Of a stretch of DNA of 64,000 nucleotides, positions 56,301 to 64,000 are shown in pieces. Each line of letters begins with the position of its first letter. The stretch's first letter is position 1. Source of the stretch: Erythroxylum novogranatense (lineage: Eukaryota > Streptophyta > Magnoliopsida > Malpighiales > Erythroxylaceae); contig CM057233.1 in the NCBI GenBank assembly GCA_029891385.1, positions 14,965,663 through 15,029,662 on the forward strand, read 5' to 3'. The notes under the pieces are model-generated. The model saw only the letters and a program-made list of their open reading frames with translations, ran no database searches and was not told the origin of the DNA. The position numbers and the translations under genes are program-made.

Positions 56301-56334
56301 AAATGGCTCTTCAAGATATCAATAAATCTCTCGG
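53306..56334 (+). pseudogene. Helitron Rep (HUH nuclease) domain, decayed
   Basis: This is the rolling-circle initiator part of a plant Helitron RepHel protein. A possible start is MDRNAKRRQNYAQMPNEK (53306). The Helitron-like N domain includes HFVKNVRTYNNNVAFTSYGA, VYTFRVQGQVYHFLDSL, DNPYARFFRRLKDI, GLDRSVYNLPTASQVGSY, MREYYRHRLQMRSYDESI and FFLTMTCNPMWKEI. The HUH metal site PHAH lies at 55135-55146. A one-base loss puts it out of frame with the preceding FQKRG. The tyrosine region YLYKYVFKGHD is at about 55537. It continues to VIGRLVTVDPREGERYYLRL and GPTSFDNLLTIDGE (55935-56060). At least eight frameshifts or stops are needed, so it is inactive. Confidence 0.88.
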
Positions 56335-56509
56335 AACAAATGGGAAAAAGCTTAATGATTATCATTTCATTGAACATGAATTTCTTCATCGATTATCACA
56401 TGGCAAAATAAGGAGGTAGAAAGTGAGATGAATATAGAGATTGATGAGCAGGACTTCTTATTACAATCAAAACTAAACAGACCAAAGAAAAGCACGATTT
56501 GATTTAATA

Positions 56510-57944
56510 ATGAAATCGATTCTCACTTCAACGAGTGCAAGTTATTTTATCGATGGTCCCGGGAACAGTAAAACTTTCTTATATCGAGCTCTTCTTGCAA
56601 ATTTACGATCACAGAGACACATTACAATAGCAGTGGCAACATCAGGCGTTGCTGCGTCAATTCTTCCGGGCGGTAGGACAGCTCACTCAAGATTTAAAAT
56701 CCCCCTTGATTTATCAAAGCAAAAAGTTTGTCAGTTGAGCAAACAAAGCAGTGTTGCAAAATTGATATTTGAATCCAGCCTTATTTTATGGGACGAGGCT
56801 TCCATGGAAAAACGAGAAGCCATCGAAGCATTTAATGGTTTACTACAAGATATAATGAACTCTGATCAGCCTTTTGGAGGTAAAATTGTTGTATTTGGTG
56901 GTGACTTTCGCCAAACATTGCCAGTTATTCACCAAGCAATGAAACAACAACTCATTGATACAAGTCTTCTAAATTCACATCTCTGGCAGCATATCTCTAA
57001 ACTCTGTTTAACGACAAATATGAGAGCTATCTCAAATCCACATTTTGTGATTTCTTATGCGGGTTGGAGAAGGCTCAACCAATGGATGAACAAGATCAAA
57101 TATGTTTACCAGATGAACTCATTATTCCTTACGACGCAAGGATGAATCATTCATAGGTTGCTTCTTTTTCATTAAATTACATACTAATCTTTTTTGCATT
57201 ACGATTATACTTTCCTAATATACAGTTGTGCTTACTAGAGTTCTTTGGAAAATGTTTTCCCGACCTAAGCTTATATTCATCCGACTGTGTCGGATGATAA
57301 GCGGATCGTGCTATGTCCAATCGAATAATTGTGTTGATGAAATTAATGACATCATGATTCAAAATTAACGGAGATTTGCATTCATATGTGAGTTTTGACA
57401 AGACGGTTGATCGCAGACATCAAGCTGATTATCAAGATTTTCTCAATTCTTTGAACCCTAAAGGACTACCTCCTCATAAACTTTTGCTGAAAGAAGGCTC
57501 TCCAATTATGCTTCTGAGAAATTTAAATCCAACGGAAGGATTATGCAATGGAACAAGGTTGATATGCAGACAGCTAAAAGATCATACAATTTCAGCTGAA
57601 ATTGTTTTTGGACCTCACAAAGGAAAAATCATTTTTATACCTAAGATTCCCTTGCAATCTCCGGAGAACGAAAAAAATGGAATTCCTTTTATCAGAACAC
57701 AATTTCCAATTCGTCTGTGTTTTGCAATGACTATAAACAAATCCCAAGGTCAAACACTTGATCATGTTGGAATTTATCTCCGTCAACCTGTATTCTCACA
57801 CGGACAATTATATGTAGCTCTGTCAAGGGCGCGAACTCTGAATCGATTAAAGTTCTTATTATTCCTGGAACTTTTCAATCTTTAGACTTCGAAAAAAAGA
57901 CAAGGAATATTGTTTTCCGTGAAATTTTTGAATTAGTCAAATAA
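56510..57944 (+). pseudogene. Helitron helicase domain (Pif1-like SF1), decayed
   Basis: This is the C-terminal helicase of the RepHel protein. Motif I reads DGPGNSKTFLYRALLA (56552 on); the family form is GPGGTGKT, so one glycine is missing and the P-loop is damaged. Motif Ia region VATSGVAASILPGGRTAHSR, Walker B LILWDEASM and motif III VVFGGDFRQTLPVI follow. A frame change near 57060 leads to MDEQDQICLPDELIIPYDAR. An AT-rich intron-like gap (57150-57235) and a damaged stretch with VDEINDIMI come next. The C-terminal part has GSPIMLLRNLNPTEGLCNGT, FAMTINKSQGQTLDHVGIYL and QLYVALSRARTL. After a last frame change it ends in FREIFELVK with TAA at 57942-57944. Confidence 0.9.
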
Positions 57945-58064
57945 TAAAACATCAAATTTCCTCACAAGACAAGGTATATTATTTGTTTGTTGTCTCAGTT
58001 CACATGATTTGATTTTATAGGCATAATTATTTGTCTTCGCTTGACCATCCAACATTTTCTTTCA

Positions 58065-60361
58065 GATGGATAATCGTTTATTGATGAAGAATATTTTGCT
58101 CGAGCGCAATCATGGTCTTGTCAGTGATGGTCCAACAAAACAACAGTCGTTGCGGTTAATTCACCACTAAAAGACAAAAGTTTGTCTTCTGCGATTCTCG
58201 GTATATCAATTACACTTTTTCCTTTCACATTTTATCAACTTACCTATCAATAATTTCTTTATAATTAATGAGGATCATGAAGTTGAGGGTATCATATTCA
58301 ACAATGATATACAAAGAATTGGAGACATCTTACAGTAGTGTCAAGAATATATCATTTCTAATGCAATTGTCAAATCAATTCCCTTCAAGTATCAAACTGA
58401 AAATTTGAACATACGATGAGATTCTCACAAATCGCACGGTCATCGAACACATCACATAAGACGATGCAATCATCCTCCGATTTTCAACTTCACGCCTTTC
58501 CAAAGTCTTATGGATTATGTGGACGACAAGCAAAAATCTGTTGGTTAGATGCTTAATATATTTTTTCATACAATCTTACAAAACTTTCCACTTTGTGATT
58601 ACATTAATGTTTAACACATGATAGATATTATAGCCGTAAATCGTTGAAGTGTTGGAAAAAAAGATGTCGTCGAGAGACTTTTAAAAGCTTCAACCGTCCA
58701 AAATTTGTTATCATAAATAAAGAGTAATTCTCACTCTGTATCTTTGTTACTATTTTGTGTCGTAGATGAACAAATTTTACATCTTCTCGTTATCTCTTGT
58801 TTTTTAGGGAACAAGCGGTTATACTATCGCTTTGGAATTGTTTTGTTGAGAACGAGGCCGAAGATTATGGAATTACTTCACTCTCATCCGATTATTGTTT
58901 GCACGAATCTCAAGTTAATTTCTTTAACGGTATTTGTTCCTTGCTCATAATAACACATCTTACTCATTCCTTTTCATTCTATCTAAAAAATCATTTTGAA
59001 ATGTTAGTCATTGCATTGTCAGCGTGGTTCGACTCGACCATCCTCGTTGAGCCACCCATACAAGAAGTTGCCGATCTCAAAATTGGTAATCCATTATATT
59101 ACGCACAACCTTTCTAACATTTTGTTACAAATTATATAGGAATTTTAAAATGTCTTTCTTTTATCGCCTATATAAATATTATATTCTGTAAGCACAACGA
59201 AATAACAACCACATCAAAAACCTCGTCAGTGGAAAATCTTACTTTACATATAATCCCCGTATATCTTCTGGATCTCACCAGCATATCACCAAGATCATGT
59301 CTTTAGATTCTACCCCTAAGGTAATCACATCTGCATATTCCAGTGACATATTGAATTTGAAACTTCTTCCTCTGAACATTGTTATCAACTTTTCCTTAGA
59401 TATCATGGATTGAAGCCAAAATTTCCTTTCAGCACATTTTACAAAAATTTTGGTATATGGCATGCAACCAATGCTTCCGGTCTACAGCTGCTGCATCTGG
59501 AGTTCTCTTTACTTGTAATTCTTGAGAAAAAGCATACAGAGCCAAGGTTTCGCCTTCTATTTGCAATCTTGATTTGTTGCTTATTCCTTTCGTGTCTATT
59601 CCATATTTTTCGCATGACTTTTTACTTCCATATCGCTTTGACTACTTTTTTTGCCTACCCTACTATTCTTACTTTATTGAGCGTATGCCGATATCGACAT
59701 AGATTTGACCGATGACACTGGAACTATAACGGCTTCTATTTTCGGCGACCTCGCTGAGAAACTATTAAACTTAACCGCCGTTGAAGCAATGAAATATTAC
59801 AATGAGGTTATATTTTCCCTTCCTTCTTTCATGTACATTTCCAGTTTAATCAGCCCGAAATATTTTCAACTAGTTATTTCACTGACAATGGACATTTTTT
59901 CTTCTCCGTTATAAGAACATGGATCTTCCCTTGGAGAAAGTCTACACACAATTGAAAAGCGATACCTTTCTTCTCCACGTGAAGCCAGTGAACACTCGGT
60001 CTGCAGGTCAGGTGCAACGATTTACTGTTGTTTACTGCCGGAAAATTGATGCTGATGAACTACAGCAGAGCTCAGTTTCACCACTCTCAGGTGCTTTTTA
60101 TTCTTACTTTATCTTGATTTTATCTATAACATCATCTTTAATTATTTACGTATGTGCCATTTAGTTTCAATTCATCTCCCCTTATATCGCTTGCTTAATA
60201 TATATTGATTTTTGATATTTTCAGGAAAAAATCCTGAATCTTCTTCATCAGCTAAACTATGTCTCGAAAAAAGGTTTCCCGATGCTGAATACCACTTGCC
60301 GTCACAAATGGATAAGCTCGTCGATAGCGGCGAATGTGCGCACATAATCGACGCCCAATGA
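58065..60361 (+). pseudogene. RPA70-like single-strand DNA-binding gene of the Helitron, multi-exon, decayed
   Basis: Plant Helitrons often carry a gene related to the large subunit of replication protein A, thought to bind the single-stranded intermediate. Exon-like pieces in order are: HEVEGIIFNNDIQRIGDIL (58275-58335, then a TAG), EQAVILSLWNCFVENEAED (58809), ALSAWFDSTILVEPPIQEV (about 59010-59070), and a zinc ribbon with CNQC and GVLFTCNS near 59463-59525. In the ribbon the fourth Cys is replaced by TGA. DLTDDTGTITASIFGDLAEK (about 59700) and VQRFTVVYCRKIDADEL (60013) follow, with GTGCTT as donor after 60091. A last exon after TTTTCAG at about 60224 runs PESSSSAKLCLEKRFPDAEY to a TGA at 60359-60361. 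The OB-fold order matches RPA70 domains A-B-C. Confidence 0.8.
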
Positions 60362-62050
60362 TCACTCTGAGATACTCGTCGTAATAGGAAAAACCAGATT
60401 CTCATAACTTCGACTTGTATTTAAAACTTTTGTTTCTAAGCGCTTCTTCATTCTTTCTTCTTTAATGTTGAAAGAAATGCTTATTGATGGAGTGCGTAGC
60501 TAACTCAAACTCATTCTTGCATATGCTTGCGTGCTTTATCGAGTTCATTTGTGTTGTTAACCGTACGTGTTGTTAACCCGTGCATGTTGTAAACTTAGTC
60601 GGTGTTGTGAACTTAAATACGTGTTAACTTCGTCTGCGTTCTCGACCGTGTGTCTTTGTCAACCGTCTATGTTTGTATTTCTTCGCATACTTAAATCGCC
60701 TTTTACGACTTAAATCTATTTTTCAACAAATACATTTTTAAGGTTAATCTATTTTTCAACTCCCTCTGTTTTTCTCTTGCATCTATAAAATCAAGCTTCG
60801 TCTTCTTTGATAGGTCTCTCCGATAATTAGATCTTACGGATCGAACTCCTATACTTCAATCTTTTTCAATACTGGTATCTGGAAAATCCTCAGCGTCATC
60901 TTACTCGGTTTCGATGATGGAGTTTCTATTATATCATCTAATTTCTTTGAACCTGCCACTCACCATGTCATCTTCCTTATGGGGTTGGCAACTATCATCA
61001 TGAAGATGAGTGTCCTGCAAACATTCTGACGGATGATCTCTTGAAAAGTCTTCAACACCTTAGCGAATAATGACAATCAACGAGGTGTTGAAGATTTTGC
61101 CAAAATTATCTGTCGATATACTTGACATTCTTCTTCGTAATATGGACTGATGATTCAGCGACCGTCTGCTCTTGCTTTCGTTTTCTTCTCGGTTTTCTCT
61201 TCGCACAAATTATGTTTGCTTCTTTTAACTTCCTCTTGTTCTTCTTTATTTAAGCGGTTCACTTGATGTCATTTCAACTCGTTTTAAATTTGATTCTGAT
61301 TCCTTGGAGTATCTGAATTGACTAATCCTTCTTTGAAACTATTCTTTACATATAAACTATTTTAAACCTATCTCAGCGCAAATCCTTCTGTTTCACTTTA
61401 TCATCTTGCGATGCCTTGCGCCCTCGATACCTCTATATCTAAACTTTCAAACCTTTCTCCTCTTAACCCGATCAAACAATTCCTACCTATTCTTGGTCTT
61501 CTTCTTCTTTAGCGTATATACATCATATCCTTCATTGCAAGAACATAACAACAATTAAACTTCGTCATCTATTTCAACCAGCAAAGAACATATAACTTTC
61601 TTAAAAGAATGTTTGGAGCAGTTTCTGATAAAAATAGCAGGTTATCGACTAATTAAATACGAGTCGTCTTTCGGACAAACTTTTGTTCCTTTAATTGTAA
61701 TTTAGCTTATTACATGTAACTCACAAAAAATTAATCTTGAGTTCGACTTGTATGTATAACTTTAAATGCATGCTTTGCTTATTTATTCTTTCTTCTTGAA
61801 TCTTGAAAAAGCAGTTATTGATTGACTCTTACCTTGTTCTTGAGAGCTTGCGAAGATGATGGGCGAATCTTGAGAAGAAGAAGCTTCAAGATGATCAATA
61901 GAAGACATCCGCATAAGTCGTACCCATATATATATATATATATATGATAACAAATTAGACAACAAAAACAAAACATAGAGAATACAATAACAACTTCTTC
62001 TTCTCCTATTTGTTATAATAAGAAAGCGATTAACGGTGATGACCTGCATA
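60362..62050. other. Non-coding segment downstream of the RPA-like gene
   Basis: No supported gene. CGTGTTGTTAACCGT-like words recur (60550-60680). An AT run lies at 61927-61945. Pyrimidine-rich stretches are frequent. It probably belongs to the Helitron body. Confidence 0.4.
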
Positions 62051-62052
62051 AA

Positions 62053-62310
62053 TTACATCGGCATCTTCTGCATATCTATCATCACGGCTGCATATACGTC
62101 ATCATCTTCTCCATTAGATTCATTATTTCCTTCATTCTTTGACTTCTTAGCGTAAACTTTGTACTTCATTATGCGCGTCGGAAAGCGAAAACAATCATCA
62201 TCTCTGAGTTCTAGAGGCGTAAGTGTAGTATCATATCGTCGGCGATTGGATGTAGTCCTCTGCTTTCCTTTTGACCCACCTACATTATCTTGAACAAGCC
62301 TAACTTCTTC
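62053..62310 (-). CDS. Unrecognised 85-residue open frame, possible exon
   Basis: The minus-strand frame has no stop for 85 codons before a TAA at 62053-62055. It contains SNRRRYDTTLTPLELRDDD, then RFPTRIMKYKVYAKKSKNEG and an acidic patch (NGEDDD). The composition is protein-like (mixed charge, no low-complexity run) in an area of broken frames. No initiator Met lies at its 5' end, so it would be a last exon; an earlier piece SWRTFVERVYAKKKLG lies just upstream in another frame. I cannot assign a family. It could be a captured gene fragment or chance. Confidence 0.3.
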   Translation of the reverse strand, partial: EEVRLVQDNVGGSKGKQRTTSNRRRYDTTLTPLELRDDDCFRFPTRIMKYKVYAKKSKNEGNNESNGEDDDVYAAVMIDMQKMPM

Positions 62311-63640
62311 TTGGCATAAACTCTTTCAACGAAGGTCCTCCATGATTTTCTCCTTCCATTGATCCGCGTGTGTGAGCTCACTTGAGATCTGCAACTTGTT
62401 GCAGGAGACTTCTTCTGTAACTCCTCCCGTCATTCCTAACTTTGTTCTCGAATCTTCATTTCTCTTGTTGAGAATCTTCAAGTCAATTACATTTATAGTA
62501 CTAAATTGATAGTGCTTTTTACAGGCACTCTGAGGTTTTCCACTTCAAGGCAATTTCGATTCTCTTAAAATTCTTGTCAATAGCATGTAAATGCGGATAA
62601 ATAGTTGTATGTTTCATTTGTTTCACCATATAATGAAATATCGAAATGGTAAATTTAATGGTGTGTGGTTCAGCGGATAGAATAAGCCTTGCTCATCGAA
62701 GGTAGTTACCAAGTGTCTTGAACTTCGTTCTTGAGTGCGATGCGATTACTGTGAATCGCATGAAGAACCACGGCTTTCGACACCGGACTTGATGTCTTCC
62801 TTTCCAGATGGGTCATTCACTCCATAAAATTGCTTACTAACATTTGTTTCCTTTAAACCGCCCATTGTTATCCATTTTGGATTGGTGAAAGCTTTTCTCC
62901 AGCGGTGAACATCGATCGACTTCTCAATTAAGTCCATTGTAACAATAATGGTAACTCCGTCTACGTTGACACAATAGTCTTTCCACCATCATGTGCATAC
63001 TTCCAAAATCAAATACGATTTGGATACACATCCTCTCGGATTGCGAAGAAATTTCTCCAATGGCTCGATAATCTACGGTTCGATATCCATTGTATCTCTT
63101 CGTAGAGATTGAAGTCCACATGCCTTCCATACATCATAGCTCCTTCCATTGCTTCGATTTGAAAATGATTCAGATACTGTTCTTGATGGTTATCTCGTTC
63201 GATAGGATTTTGAGAGCGAGAGAGATCAAGCGCCTCAAGGCTAATGGTACTCGAACAGTTTACGATTTGAGGTTATATAAAGGGTCTTGTCGGTCGTGCT
63301 CTAGACTCGTTGGGATTACGAACATAAATTTTCCTTGAACTTTCCTTGTTCCACAAGTTACCAGGTGTAACTTACTGTTCTGAACGTCGTTACTATGGAC
63401 GCTCTTTTAACCTGATTCTGGCCGCTAAACCATTCAGTGAAGAACGGTTGAGCGAAATCAGACGAAATCTCAACATAGTTAAATATATTATAAAATCAAA
63501 ACCAAAGGGCAATATTTCTAGGCCAATAAATTCATATTCGTAAACTTGAAATGCAGACGAAAAGTGACAAGTGGACCAGAGAAGGAAAACAGACGGAAGT
63601 TGAAAAGCAGGCGAAAGCAAAAGTAGACGGAAGCAAAAGC
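62311..63640. other. Spacer with short open frames on both strands, no supported gene
   Basis: Frames of 60-80 codons occur on both strands (for example minus 62746-62937 and plus 63090-63338) but none shows a domain or consistent splice signals. It may contain captured or decayed exons inside the Helitron. Confidence 0.35.
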
Positions 63641-63649
63641 AAAAACCAC

Positions 63650-64000
63650 AACTTGATCACTTTCACATCTGTTTTTTCTGTATCCAATAATCTTCTAACT
63701 ATTATGATAATGGAAACTCCTGCCAAATGCCAGTGACGTTTCAATTCATAGCTAATAGGTTTCTCACGTACTACTCTGACAGATTGACCTTCTACAATTA
63801 TTTTACATTTTCCATGAGATGAAGGCAGCGAGCAGATTGCTTGAATCTTGAAAGAACCGGTTATTCAATTGACTTTTGTAACTAACTCAAACTGATTCTT
63901 AATTCACCGTGCTTTGCTTTCCTCTGCTTTCCATAAATGCCTTTTATTCCGTCTACTTTTGCACAACTTTAAATGCGCTTTAAAGCTTAAAATGCAGTTT
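63650..64000 (+). repeat. Complex repeat unit, right-hand copy (matches 50400-52100)
   Basis: It shares TATCCAATAATCTTCTAA, GACGTTTCAATTCATAGCT, TTGACCTTCTACAATTATTT, CGAGCAGATTGCTTGA, TTGTAACTAACTCAAACTGA and TCTACTTTTGCACAACTTTA with the field at 50400-52100, in the same order and orientation. It continues past the window edge. Confidence 0.85.

Noticed and set aside
1..64000. tRNA, rRNA, organellar DNA or pararetrovirus sequence
   Set aside because: No tRNA cloverleaf, rRNA core, chloroplast or mitochondrial gene, or pararetroviral movement or coat domain was recognised while reading; this is not a substitute for a covariance-model search.

Overview
The window looks like repeat-rich nuclear DNA of a flowering plant. 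The evidence is a Ty3/gypsy element of the Tat type with two RNase H domains and an antisense extra ORF, Ty1/copia elements with an initiator-Met-tRNA primer site, a plant L1-type LINE with an RNase H domain, and a Helitron carrying Rep/helicase plus RPA-like genes. No intact cellular gene was recognised. Nearly every coding stretch is an inactivated mobile element, with two probable host-gene remnants.

Layout. 1-7454 is AT-rich spacer with palindromes, trinucleotide microsatellites, members of a dispersed repeat family and a short fragment resembling squalene epoxidase. 7455-9440 is a 5'-truncated LINE flanked on both sides by copies of the same repeat. 9441-10810 is another member of that repeat family, matched by a shorter copy at 45652-46311. 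Between these copies lies a nest of retrotransposons, nearly all on the minus strand.

The nest. The outer element is a Tat-type Ty3/gypsy element. Gag lies at 42968-44272 and PR-RT-RH-aRH-IN at 29141-32949. A 64-bp tandem array lies at about 28330-28950. An antisense ORF on the plus strand (12006-28189) and a probable terminal region (10811-11990) complete it. Three insertions split it: copia A (12502-22223), a 4.3-kb solo LTR with a perfect ATGGA target duplication (22310-26597), and copia B (32950-42767). Removing each insertion with one copy of its target duplication rejoins the interrupted reading frame. Both copia elements belong to one family and are broken. Next to the gypsy gag, 44285-45504 holds four minus-strand exons whose splice phases agree: the start of an unidentified host gene with a presequence-like N terminus.

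46312-64000 is Helitron territory: hairpin-bearing putative termini, antisense fragments of the Rep gene, several minisatellites, a repeated 230-600 bp unit, a decayed Rep-helicase gene (about 53306-57944) and a decayed multi-exon RPA70-like gene (58065-60361).

The most unusual signals are: (1) the exact nesting in coding frame; (2) a strongly biased CAG/CTG to CG change between the two copia copies, which resembles a methylation-linked consensus artefact more than normal mutation; (3) a host-gene 5' end fused to gypsy gag with no LTR between; (4) a fold-back inverted duplication inside one LTR. All calls come from reading the sequence; no database search was run.
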